Assembly (NCBI GenBank): GCA_021432635.1
Contig: MU270057.1
Span: 124,001 to 188,000, forward strand
Direction of reading: 5' to 3'
DNA: 64,000 nt
From: Thozetella sp. PMI_491
Lineage: Eukaryota > Ascomycota > Sordariomycetes > Chaetosphaeriales > Chaetosphaeriaceae
The position numbers and the translations under genes were made by a program. The notes beneath the pieces were generated by a model, which did no database searches, had not been told where the DNA came from, and saw only the letters and a program-made list of their open reading frames with translations. Positions 36,558 through 47,119 of the stretch are shown here, piece after piece; the first letter of the stretch is position 1, and every line of letters starts with the position of its first letter.

Positions 36558-38109
36558 ATGTCCATGTTCAACGATATCACCAAACCTGCCCCGCCTCTGC
36601 CGACTGCGGAGCTCAAGGAGCTCGGGTCCGGCTTGTCCCTCCTCCCGCCGCTTACCCGGCGCGGACACGGGCCCGGCATTATCCTGCTGGTAGCAGACAC
36701 AAATGACCAAATGACCATTAGTGAAGGCGTGCCTTCCCACCTTGTCAAGTGGGCTGAGGAGGGCTACACCGTAGTAGAGATTCAGCTCAAGGCCCTGAAA
36801 ACTGGGGCTGCCGCCGCTCTCTCCACCGCTGCCGATGCCCTATCGGGGCATGAGAAATGCCAGCCCAAAGAGAAGATCGGTTTAGTTGGTACGTCCGTGT
36901 TACTATCATCCTGTCACTATCATTGTATTTTGTATTTTGTGCCTGCTGTCCCTTTCCCCCTTTCTGTCTTTCCTACCCACATTCGACTCCGCCTTCAGTT
37001 TCGAAGGTTAGCTATCCACGTGCACACTTGCTCACGTTATCGGTCTGTAGCGTACGACCCTGAAGCTTGGGCAGAGGCTGCTGAGGCCGCCGCGGCGATC
37101 CCTGCAATCGCGGCCGCCGTCATTTTTGCCGATGCTGCCCAGGAGGGTTCCATCGCTGCTTCCAAGGTCCCTACCATCCACCATCTCGCTGGCAAGGGCG
37201 AGGGACGGCCGTTGCGCTCGGAGGCCCTCACCAAGTACTACTACCCCGGCGTTGACACTTATAAATTCGCCACTCCCTTCCAGAACTCTTTCCACTACAC
37301 GACCGAGGCTATCTCACACACTCGCAGCATCACGCTTCTTAAGCAGCAAATGGGCGGTCCATATTTCGATCTCGAGCTGATCTGGGAAGAGCACACCTAC
37401 TATGAGTTTGCCGACCGCTCCGTCGAGCATACTATGAGCACGATGGTCCAGGAGCCATATGTCAACCACGTCCCAGTTGTATGACTCACCTCTCTCTCTC
37501 TCTCTCTCTTCTCGCTCCCCGTACAAGATATCACACAGTCCTAGAATGCCGGCCTGCTAACTCCATGTCATGCAGCTCACAGGTGGCGTCGGCCGTGGGC
37601 CCCTGTCAAACTTCTACCGCTCTAATTTCATCTTCAACAACTCTGCCGATGCGGACCTCGAGCTTGTGAGCCGGTCCATTGCGATCGACCGCATTATCGA
37701 CGAGTTTATCTTCAAGTGCACCCACAACCTGGAGATTGATTGGCTGTGAGTTTTGACTTCCGTGCCGTCTTTCCTCAGCCATGACTGACACTGCCTAACC
37801 AGGGCACCCGGAATCCCCCCAACCGGTCTCAAGCTAGAGATTCCCTTCACCGCCGTAGTCAATGTCAGAGGAGACCGGCTGTACCACGAGCACATCAGTT
37901 GGGACCAGGGTACTGTGCTACGGCAACTAGGCCTCTTACCCGAATATCTTCCATACCCCTACCCGCTCCCCGGCGGCAAGCTCCCCGAGCCAGGCAAACG
38001 CTTCGAATATCGCGTGCCGGTCGCTGGTATTGACACGGCCCGTAAGATGAGGGACAGGAACTCGGTTCAATCTAATCAACTTTTCGAGTTCAAAGTCCGT
38101 GAAGTTTAA
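36558..38109 (+). CDS. Dienelactone-hydrolase-like domain fused to SnoaL-like domain
   Basis: Exons 36558-36888, 37051-37478, 37576-37745 and 37803-38109 give 411 aa. The N-terminal ~200 residues follow a dienelactone-hydrolase layout (GPGIILLVADTND, GYTVVEIQ, PTIHHLAGKG), but the nucleophile elbow expected around KIGLVAYDP lacks the Cys or Ser, so this half looks non-catalytic. The C-terminal ~170 residues are SnoaL-like (NFYRSNFIFNN, IDEFIFKCTHNLEIDWL, FTAVVNVRGDRLYHEHISWD, TVLRQLGLLP). The fusion could be a bifunctional or scaffold protein acting on a lactone or unsaturated-acid intermediate. Intron 2 contains a (TC) microsatellite. Function is unproven. Confidence 0.75.
37491..37509. repeat. 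(TC)n microsatellite inside an intron
   Basis: About nine TC units lie in the second intron of the fusion gene and probably strengthen its pyrimidine content. It is a plain simple repeat. Confidence 0.85.
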
Positions 38110-38629
38110 ATTGCGAAGATCAATAGCTCGTTGTTGTAGGGTCAATGGCGCCTATGTACATCATATTTACCTCTTGCTGCATGCCGCAGACCAATCAAAT
38201 GAAGCTGCAGATGCAACTTCGATGGTTATTATCCTCGCGCCATTTTGAAGATGATACACTAGCTTAAGCAGAAATGCCAATTCCCGAAAGCAATAACTAG
38301 GGTACCTACATAATAGTGCGGAACCGGGCGGCGGAAGGGTACTGAACCCCCTTGCGGCGCTTGACTGTCCAAGCGCCAGATCGGTACTAGCACAGCCCAC
38401 TATCCCCTCATTCTGTGCTGCTTCCCCATGGGGAGAAGCAGGATATATTCGGCCAGATGATGGCTGGGGGCACCCTACTCACCCACTGTTAGAAGAACGC
38501 TCCCCTGATGTACTTCCGGCCCCTACTCGCTTCGCTGTACTACAACAGACCCAAGCCACGCCAATCCGCCAAGCAAAGCCCCCAGTCGAAAGATATCGTT
38601 CGCGTATTTGCGGTCGCCTCAGAGGAATC
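38110..38629. promoter_or_regulatory. Promoter region of the GPR1/FUN34-type gene
   Basis: The 520-bp spacer holds the 3' end of the fusion gene and the promoter of the transporter gene. GCGGAACCGGGCGGCGGAAGG near 38320 is CGG-rich but not palindromic in the operator pattern. Confidence 0.45.
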
Positions 38630-39514
38630 ATGGCGTATCTCAAATTTAAAGACCCGGTTGAGAACCCGGTAGGGCGCTACAAAAGATCGATTGCACCGCA
38701 CTGCTTGCTGACTCCTGGAAGGCTGCCCTACTTCTGGGGGCATTAGGAACATTGCTCGTGACCTTCTTGCTTGGAGTGATAAGCCTCAGCGGAATATCTT
38801 CCCATTCCATTTTCTCTGGATATGTTCCGCTCGGAGCCGGCATTGGATTATTCGCCGTGGGCTATGGGGAGATGATCAGAGGCTCTAAATTTGCTTGCAC
38901 AATGCTCACCGCTTTTGGTACTTCCCCGTCCGAGTCGCCCCCCTTTTTAGGAGACTCCACTCTTACAATACATATGCAGGGTTGGTGTTCGGCGCTCTAG
39001 GCATGTTGGTAGTATTTTCTATGCATACCGCCGGCTTCAGCTATACGGCTGATGAACATACGGCACTGGGCTCGTGTATTTCCAGTGAGTTGCTACTCCC
39101 AACCATTACATGGATTCGACTTAGCCCTGCGACTACTAACTTGCAAAGTTTGGGCCGTGATCAACATGCTATTGCTAGCTGTTTCGCTACCATCGTGAGT
39201 GCACCCGTTTACCCCTCTTATTATTGGCCGTTAAACTTACTGTTCCCAGAAACGTGGTCTATATCCTTGTCTTCATACTCTTGGAGTTGTGCCTTGGCTT
39301 CAGCGTGGCCGCTTGCTTTGCCTTTGCCAGCGCCCAGGAATCAAACGGTACAAGTCTCAAAGAAGCAGCGGGCACATTCTGCTTTGCTTCTGGCCTCCTT
39401 GGGTATTATAGCTTAGCTCATTTTTACTGCCGTCGGAGGCTCCCTTCTTTTCCGCTGCCCATGGGAGACACTTCCCTCTTTTTTGATAAAATTCAAGGTT
39501 TAAATGCATACTGA
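38630..39514 (+). CDS. GPR1/FUN34/YaaH-like acetate-type transporter, divergent
   Basis: Five exons (38630-38668, 38722-38917, 38980-39084, 39149-39194, 39250-39514) join in frame to 216 aa with about six membrane segments. The N-terminal NPAALLLGALGTLLVTFLLG resembles the NPAPLGL signature. The middle IGLFAVGYGEMIRG and the ending AAGTFCFASGLLGYYSLAHF followed by LPMGD match the family plan (GGY.G..TA..A.Y...LPVGD). Members carry acetate or related monocarboxylates and succinate across membranes. It is shorter than usual (240-300 aa), and the conserved Tyr-Gly-(Ser/Ala)-Phe-Trp region is missing or removed by the 38918-38979 intron, so either exon 2/3 borders are wrong or the gene has diverged. 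Family call moderate. Confidence 0.55.
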
Positions 39515-40215
39515 ACTAGGGAAATCCCTACAATAGGCTGATCTAGCGAGCTTGGGCGACTCCGGTGGAATTTAGGGTGTTCTATCTGCTTAAAATTGAT
39601 AGACATACATGTATATTGTATATTCCTTCTAGAGAGCTGTATCTACAATATGCATGAGGAGCTGGCTAAGCTTCGGAGCCGGGCTACCTAGGCATGAATC
39701 TCATGAATCTCGACAAAATCTGAAGTTTATGCGATACTCCGCTTGGACCCCAGGGAAGTTGGGGACTCAGTGTGTAACCACATAGGCACCTGGAAGGGGA
39801 TCTAAGGCTTCCATCTCGTCGCCACTGGGATCAGGGTGTTGTTGAGATGTCCTCGGGCCGTTATCGGCTAAAGTCGTCTCTTAGGAACACTTCCGAGCAG
39901 GTCCGGGGCGGCGCCCCACTGGCCGGTTGGAATTGTGCTCATTAGCATTGTGGAGATCGGAACCTTGACATGGCGTGGGCATTGTTCAATAGGTGTAACT
40001 AGCCGCTAGCACCTTCATTTTGTAAATATAGTGATTATTGGAGGTACGACAGAAACAAATTACTGTGCTTTCCCCTGTTACATTTGTACCTTAGTCAACC
40101 TGCATATCCAACCCCTCACGTTCCCCGCCCACCTCACCAGACAGTGCACCGCCGTCAAGTCTTAACCAGATTCGAGCACCTATATCCTAGATCCGAGTAA
40201 AAAGTGCACTAGCCA
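39515..40215. promoter_or_regulatory. Promoter region of the ThDP enzyme gene
   Basis: The 701-bp region contains the operator-like repeat at 39891-39908. No ORF of note. Confidence 0.55.
39891..39908. promoter_or_regulatory. Operator-like TTCCG-N8-CGGGG
   Basis: TTCCG, 8 bp (39896-39903), then CGGGG: CCG-N8-CGG. It lies about 310 bp upstream of the ThDP enzyme start. It has the same geometry as three other sites in this cluster; the right arm departs from the perfect palindrome at two bases. Confidence 0.55.
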
Positions 40216-42256
40216 TGAGCAGCCGCCCGTATGTGCACCGCACGGTATATCGTTAGATGAGGAGAATTCTGGATACTGACATGCACGCTCTACCTGTAGG
40301 GAGAAGTATTCGGCATCCTTTGCCTTCTTCGAGGGCCTCTACGAGGTGAGCAGACGTATTCGCCTTCAACCCACAATGACAGTCCTCTCACCACAGTTTA
40401 GGCCGGTGTAAGCCATGTCTTTGTCAATCTTGGCTCGGACCACCCCGCTATCATGGAGGCGCTCGCCCACGGAGCGTATCTAGAGGGGGTAAACTTCCCT
40501 AGGGTCATCACTTGCCCTCACGAGGTAACAAACAAATCAACCCCAAAGAGATTGACCCGATGGAAGAGAAATCTGACATGTTACTAGATGGTCGCCATGT
40601 CCATGGCTGATGGGTTCGCTCGAGTCACCGGGAAGCCCCAGTGCGTCCTGGTCCACGTCGACGTCGGCACCCAGATGTTGGGCTGTGCCATGCACAACGC
40701 CTCCGTGGCTAGATGCCCTGTTTTCGTGTTTGCCGGTCTCTCGCCGTTCACACAGGAGGGTGAGATGCGCGGCTCTAGGACAGAGTACATCCACTGGCTC
40801 CAGGACGCTCCAGATCAGAAGCAGATCGTATCGCAATTCTGCCGATATTCGGGCGAGTTCAAGACCGGCAAGAACATCAAGCAGATGCTCAATCGTGCAC
40901 TTCAATTTGCCACCAGTGACCCCAAGGGCCCTGTTTACATGGTCGGGGCCCGTGAGGTTATGGAGGAGGAGATCTCGTCGTACTCCCTTGACCCCAGCGT
41001 CTGGGAGAGTGTGGCCCCCACGGGCCTGCCACCTTCCGAAGTAGAAAAGATTGCTGAGACGCTGGCTGGCGCTAGCAACCCTCTTATTATCACTGGGTAC
41101 TCCGGGCGAAACCACGCCGCTGTTCCCGAGCTCGTCAAACTCGCTGAGGCTATCCCCGGCGTACAGGTCGTGGACGCCCTGGGGAGCGACGTCTGCTTCC
41201 CGTGGAGCCATCGCTCCTCCTTGGGGATGGGCATTGGCCGCCATCCCAAAATTGAGACGGCAGATGTCATCCTAGTGATCGATTGCGACGTCACTTGGAT
41301 CCCGACCCAGTGCAAGCCTAAGGAGGATGCCAAGATCTTGCACATCGACGTTGACCCGCTCAAGAACAACATGCCCCTCCACTACATCCCAGCTTCCCGC
41401 AGGTACCGGGCTGACGCCGAGACCGCTCTCCGCCAGTTGAACACATTCATCGCTCAAAGCTCCAAATACTTGAATCTTGTCGCCCAAGAACCCTATGCTT
41501 CCCGCTGGAACGCACTGGCTGTGGAGCATAAGGAGCGCCTCGACAAGCTGGCAGAGATGGCGGCCGCGCCTCAGGACAAATCCGTCTCGCCAAATGTTTC
41601 GTATCTCTGCTCACAGCTTCGTCAGACCTGTCCTAGTGACACCATCTGGTGCCTGGAGACCGTCACCAACGCGCCGTTTGTCTACCAGCAGCTGCAGGTC
41701 GATGAGCCTGGCCACTTGCTCAACGCGGGAGGCGGTGGTCTCGGTTGGTCCGGTGGCGCCACAATCGGAGTCAAGCTCGCGTCCGACTATTTAGCCGGCG
41801 GACCCGGTAAGGGTAAGTTCGTTACAGAGATCGTCGGGGACGGTACCTACATGTTCGGCGTGCCCGGCACCGTATACTGGATTGCGAGGCGATACGAGCT
41901 GCCGACGTTGACAGTAGTGTTGAGCAACAAGGGTAAATATATGCAATAGCCTACATCTTTGGCTTGTTGAACGCTTTTTACTAACTCGCTGGGTAGGATG
42001 GAACGCGCCTCGTAACTCGCTGCAGCTCGTCCACCCCACGGGCTACGGATCTAAGGTCTCCAATAAGGAGCTGAACATTTCATTCGATCCCACGCCTGAC
42101 TACTCTGGCATCGCCAAGGCGGCAGCCGGCGGCAAGGCCTGGGCTGGGGTGGCCGCCACCGTGGAGGACCTGGATCGCATGCTTCCCGAGGCAATAGAGC
42201 AGGTCAAGGGCGGTATATCCGCCATCCTCGAGGTTCGCCTCGCGGGGTCTTGGTAA
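40216..42256 (+). CDS. ThDP-dependent 2-oxoacid decarboxylase (benzoylformate decarboxylase-like)
   Basis: Exons 40216-40229, 40300-40345, 40402-40524, 40588-41932 and 41997-42256 give 595 aa. It has the three-domain ThDP layout: an N-terminal Pyr domain with the cofactor-activating Glu61 (CPHEMVAMSMADG), a central domain, and a PP domain with GDG at 478-480 and Asn508 (VVLSNKGWNAP). Aligning by eye to bacterial benzoylformate decarboxylase, Ser32 (LGSDHP) and His84 (VLVHVDVGTQ) match its active-site Ser26 and His70. The rest is closer to fungal acetolactate-synthase-like proteins. A phenylglyoxylate-type decarboxylation to an aromatic aldehyde fits the two neighbouring aldehyde dehydrogenases and the 2-hydroxyacid dehydrogenase. 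Alternatives are acetolactate synthase or 2-hydroxyacyl-CoA lyase activity. Confidence 0.85.
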
Positions 42257-43384
42257 GCTGAGTTTGGGCACTATGGAAGATATATGCCCACTGAAGAATA
42301 GTCAACAACATCTACAAAGCTGTACAGAGTTCATCTTATTCGTATATAGCTCTGCGTATAATGCAAACTGATTAGCTCAACTTTAACTTACTCATATATT
42401 CTATTATCCCCTTTCACCTCCTTTACTACGGCGGTTGGCGGCTCTACGAAACTGAATGCAATGAGCGAACGTCCAGGGCACTCTACAGTCGAAGACTTAT
42501 TCGAGGTCGCCCTTGGTAATCTCGTGTTCTTTGCTACCCAGGTAAGAGGTTGGTAGCTACACCGGTAACTTGGCAGGGTTCGAGCTTAAGGCCTGCACAT
42601 GTGGATCCGAGTTTTATCTATCCCCCTCCCCCCACGGAGCGGCAAGCATTTGTCAGGGCAGCCAAGCTATATCGGTTCTTAAGCGAACCTCACCCTGCAA
42701 GCACGTGGAATTGCTTAGGGCCAATGCAGCTGACCCACACTAGCTCCCTGCGGCAGAAGAAGCTCTACTCCTCGAGGACGCTCGAGCTATCGTGATAAGA
42801 AGGGTAGTTTGGTATTGGGGGCTAAGGCTAGACCTAGAAGCTGGGCATAGATAGGAACGGAATACGGGGTGTTCCTAAGCTACGGAACCCAGGACAGGGG
42901 GATGCCCGGCGCTTACTACGCAAGGGTGGGCCCGCTCCGATTAAGGCACATTCCGGCCGGTGCTCGAGCTAGGCAAGCAGCCTAACCAACCCTTAATTGG
43001 TACCTCACTTCTTTTCTCCCCCTACTGCAGCTCCTATCCACCGAGCGATAGACTCTTCGGAAATGACTATTTCGATACGGGGCTTCTTAGCGAGTGGGTT
43101 CCGGGCGAGTCGATTCCGACCTAGAGCCTGTGCCTCGCGGACTAGGCTTAGCCGTAGCCCACCGGCCAATTTGGGCCAAGTTGTGGCGTGTGGATTGCGT
43201 TCGCGTGGGTGAGAGGGACGACTCCCGGGCTTCAGGTATGGTGGATAGTAAATATTGCTCGGATTGTCTGAAGATAAGGTCACTCTACTAATTCAAACCT
43301 GTTGGCCACCGTTGTCACCGGCGCCCTAATCCTACCCAAAGATCCTCTTGCGTCACCTGCTGAAGCAGCGTGACTAACCCAACC
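42257..43384. other. 1.1-kb spacer before the aldehyde dehydrogenase gene
   Basis: No complete gene is visible. A short ATG-led stretch (42461-42541) ends in a good CAGGTAAGA donor, and 42550-42795 is open, but they do not join in frame to anything recognisable. The right part should be the promoter of the aldehyde dehydrogenase gene. Confidence 0.45.
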
Positions 43385-45077
43385 ATGCTTGCCTCCCTGA
43401 GAGTCTGTAAGCGGTATAGCCACAGCAGTCAGAGTATCTACAGAATACTCCCCCAGCGTCAATTTTCTACAAGCTACGGCATGGCTCAGCAATTCTCAGT
43501 CGACCGACCCATCCCTTTGATAATCAACGGGAAGGATGTCGCAAGCGACATCACTTTCCCTACGGTTAGCCCGCTCACCGGCAAAGAGGTCTGGTCCTGT
43601 GCCTCAGCGACCCCGCAGCACATCGACGATGCCATGGCGGCCGCTCAGACGGCGTTCCGCACTTGGGGGAAGACCAAGCCCTCGTATCGCCGGGATATCT
43701 TCTTGCGCGCTGCCCAGGTGATTGAGAAGCGGAAAGAGGAGCTCGCCGGTTATATGCATCACGAGATCGGCGCCGACAAATTCTACCAAGATTTTATTCT
43801 CGGCCTTGCTATCGAGGGACTGAAGGATACAGCTGGTCGAATTTCTGGTGCTGTGACTGGCACTGTGCCAGATTCGATCCATGAGGGGATGCGCGCTATG
43901 GTCTGGAAGCGCCCATACGGCGTCAACCTGGGCATCGCTCCCTGGTAGGCTCTTTCAGCCCTCTTCTGTTATCGTGTTGCGTTGAGTTTAACGATAAGCT
44001 GACGCATAAATAAGGAACGCACCCTATCATCTAGGTCTTCGCTCCGTTACGTTCGCTCTCGCTGCGGGCAACACTGCGATTCTTAAGGGTGCCGAGTTCA
44101 CACCACACTGCTACTGGGCCATCGCCGATATCTTTAGGGAGGCTGGTCTCCCAGATGGTGTCTTGAACTTGGTCTTTAGCCGACCCTCAGACGCCGCCAG
44201 CGTGACTGAACAGCTCATCGCGCACCCTGATATGAAGAAGATCAACTTTACCGGTAGCAGCAAAGTTGGAAGTATTATTGCTTCTACGGCAGGAAAGCAC
44301 TTGAAACCTGTATTGATGGAATTGGGTGGGAAAGCAAATGCTATTGTGATGAAAGATGCGGATCTGAACAAGGCTGCCATGCACTGCTCTAGGGGGGCTT
44401 TCGTCAACGTAAGTCGACCGGAGCTTGAGGGGTTTTGTGCGAGGTAAAAGAGATAAGTGCTGATGAAGTTATTCTAGGCTGGCCAAATCTGCATGTCTAC
44501 GGAACGTATCCTCGTGCATGCGTCCATTGCCAAGGAATTCCAACAAATCCTTAGCAAGACTATTGATGAGATGTTCGGCACGCCAGAGCAGACCCCTGTG
44601 GTTGTGACTGCCCAGTCAGCCAAACGCAACCGTAGCCTAATCGAGGACGCCATCTCCAAGGGTGCTAAGAGTCTCGACCTCTTTAGCACCAAGACCGGCA
44701 ACCACGAGAATGTCGAATGTAAGATGCGCCCTGTCGTACTTTCTAATATCGACAAGTCCATGGAGCTTTATGGCGGCGAGTCTTTTGGCCCTAGCGTTTC
44801 CTTCTACACCTTTGAAACAGAGGAGGAGGCCCTAGAGCTTGCTAACGATACGGAATACGGCTTGGCAGCCTCGGTCTTCACCGAAGACCTGGGCGCTGGC
44901 TTCCGTATTGCTGAGGCTCTGGACTCGGGGGCCATTCATATTAACTCAATGACTGTGCACGACGAGTTTGCGTTGCCCCATGGCGGTGTCAAGAAGAGCG
45001 GCTTCGGTCGCTTCAATGGGTACCAGGGACTGGACGAATTTCTGTACACCAAGAGCGTGACCTGGATGGAGTCGTAG
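43385..45077 (+). CDS. NAD(P)-dependent aldehyde dehydrogenase (aromatic type) 1
   Basis: Exons 43385-43944, 44015-44408 and 44478-45077 give 517 aa. The ALDH fold is clear: IAPWNAPYHLG for cofactor entry, INFTGSSKVG for the Rossmann loop, MELGGKAN with the general-base Glu and NAGQICMSTERI with the catalytic Cys, then ESFGPSVSFY. The pattern resembles vanillin and salicylaldehyde dehydrogenases. The first 33 residues are rich in Arg and Ser and lack acids (MLASLRVCKRYSHSSQSIYR), as in mitochondrial presequences. A second in-frame Met (MAQQFSV) starts where soluble homologues begin, so two isoforms are possible. It would oxidise the aldehyde released by the ThDP enzyme. Confidence 0.88.
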
Positions 45078-45438
45078 TACCCTGGCGTTTAATTTGGAGA
45101 GTTATTTGTATAGGTACACAATAGCTTATGTATCACGACGTTTTAACAGTCGGCATCTTTCTCTAGAAATTCTAAAATCTGCCACTTTATAAAATGCCCA
45201 GAAGAGACCCAATGCCTAGATCATGCCTAGAATGGTGGCACCGCTATACCTACGAACGTCCCAAGTTCTGCATGCTTGGTGGAGGTTCCTTCCTTTGTGA
45301 TGGCCAATAAGCTGAAGTTTCCGCCTCTTATCAATGCACCTTAACCTAGCCTATATGCGTCCAGTTACAACAAACAAGACATTCTCACTAGAGCTGAATG
45401 AGCGTATCGATCAACCCTACTTCCGATTATCTTCCTAT
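45078..45438. other. Convergent 3' flanks
   Basis: This 361-bp spacer lies between two convergent aldehyde dehydrogenase genes. A reading frame at 45334-45765 overlaps the neighbour antisense and is a shadow. Confidence 0.5.
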
Positions 45439-47119
45439 TCACAGTTTAAAAATGTTGATTTTTACACATTTGAGTTGAGTCCACGCCTCCAAAGCTTCTT
45501 TGCCCAAGTCCCTACCAATACCACTCTCTTTGAAGCCACCGAATGTGGTGTTTGCGTTGACTGTGCCCCACATGTTGACGGTGACCTGACCGCACTCGAC
45601 CGCGTTGCTTACGCGCAAGGCTTTGTTAATGTCGTTGGTGAATACTGCTGCAGCCAGGCCATACGGCGTGTCGTTTGCCAGCCCGACTACCTCCTCCTCG
45701 GTCTTGAACCGAGCGATGCTAGCCACAGGGCCGAAAATTTCCTCGCGGATGATGGCCGCATCTGAATCAACATCGAAAAACGCTGTGTTGGGCACAAAAT
45801 GGCCTGGGGACGGCTCAGCGTCCCCACCGTGAAGAAGCTTGACGTTCTGCTCCTGACCCTTGCGGATGTATCCCATGACACGATCCTTCTGGACGCCACT
45901 GATGAGGGGACCCTTGGTTGTGGTCTCGAGTAGTGGGTCGCCAGCGACGGCGGCCTGCGACATCTTGGAAAATTCAGCTATGAAACGGTCGTAGATGTCC
46001 TCTTGGATGTATATGCGGCTGCCCGCGGCGCATATTTGACCATTATTCACGGTAATACCGGCGACGGTCCAGTTCAGGGCATTCTCAATGTCGGCGTCTG
46101 AGAAGACGATACTTGGGCCCTTGCCGCCTAACTCGAGTGTAACCTTCTTCAAGTTCGTCCGTGCCGACGCTGCAAGAATCTCTCGCCCGACTAGGCCACT
46201 TCCTGTGAAAGACAGCTTATGAACGTCGGGGTGCTCAGCGAGCCTCTTCCCCGCCACAGATCCGATTCCGCAAAGTATGTTGACGACACCGGGAGGGAAA
46301 CCGGCCTCGACGATAAGTTGGCCGAGCTTCTGGGCGTAAAGTGGAGAGAGTTCTGGTGTCTTGATGATTAGAACATTTCCGGCGGCGATAGCGGGAGCGA
46401 GCTTCCAGGTCGTGGTCATGCTGTGATGTAAAGGTTACTAAGACTATCAAGGTAAAGAATAGTGCACAAGTATGGTATATAATCTTTAGCTGAAACATTG
46501 GAGGCTCACAGAGGGGAGTTCCAAGGCACAATGGCCGCACACACCCCGAAAGGCTCGCGTCTCGTATACGCCATACCCTGGGGGATGGTCAAAGAATCGC
46601 CATTCAGCTTGTCAGCCCAACCGGCATAGTAGCGGCAGGTATCGGCCGCTTGCGGCACGAACATGCCAGAGGAGTCCCTAAAGAGAATGCCGGCATCAAC
46701 AGACTCGAGGGACGCTAAGATCTGGCTGTCACGCTCAATCAAGTCTGCTAGGTTGTTGAGCAGACCTCGCCGCTGCTCGGGCAAGGAGTTTCGCCAGGCT
46801 GTGTTGTAGGCTTTCTGGGCCGATGAGACCGCGCGGTCGACATCTGAAGCCTGCGCAGCTGAGACCTTGGCCAGGAAAGCACCCGTAGAGGGATTTTCGA
46901 GGTCGATAGTGGCATGACCTGCAGCAGGGACGAACTCGTTGTCGATGAAAAGACCCGTGGGGACTACGTGCTTGCGTAAGCTGAACCGTCATGAAGTATA
47001 ATAAGAGACATGGGTGTGAAGGTAGCCACCCTTCGGGTAAGGGCCTGGGCCAAGAGTTGATTTATATACTAACCCTCGATCTGGCGACCAGCCACGCCTG
47101 TGATAGTGACTGAAGACAT
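45439..47119 (-). CDS. Aldehyde dehydrogenase 2
   Basis: Exons 47119-47070, 46980-46510 and 46420-45439 give 500 aa. The first exon junction works only with the TTA|GTATAT donor, reading IEGYLRKHVVPTG. Family marks are IVPWNSPLMTTTWKLAP, KLSFTGSGLVGREI, LELGGKGPSIVF with the general-base Glu, NNGQICAAGSRIY with the catalytic Cys, and EIFGPVASI. This is the broad indole-3-acetaldehyde/benzaldehyde-type branch, different from the vanillin-type neighbour. A pair of aldehyde dehydrogenases beside a 2-oxoacid decarboxylase echoes the fungal mandelate route, where NAD- and NADP-linked benzaldehyde dehydrogenases were described. Convergent with the other ALDH gene. Substrate inferred. Confidence 0.87.

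Noticed and set aside
42461-42795. ATG-led 27-codon stretch ending in a CAGGTAAGA donor, followed by an open stretch
   Set aside because: No acceptor joins it in frame to a recognisable protein; the nearest gives a 35-nt intron, too short. Treated as spacer.
43005-43283. 92-codon reverse ORF upstream of ALDH 1
   Set aside because: No motif, and it overlaps the expected promoter. A repeat remnant was considered but nothing identifies it.
45334-45765. 143-codon plus-strand ORF
   Set aside because: Antisense shadow of the ALDH 2 C-terminal exon.
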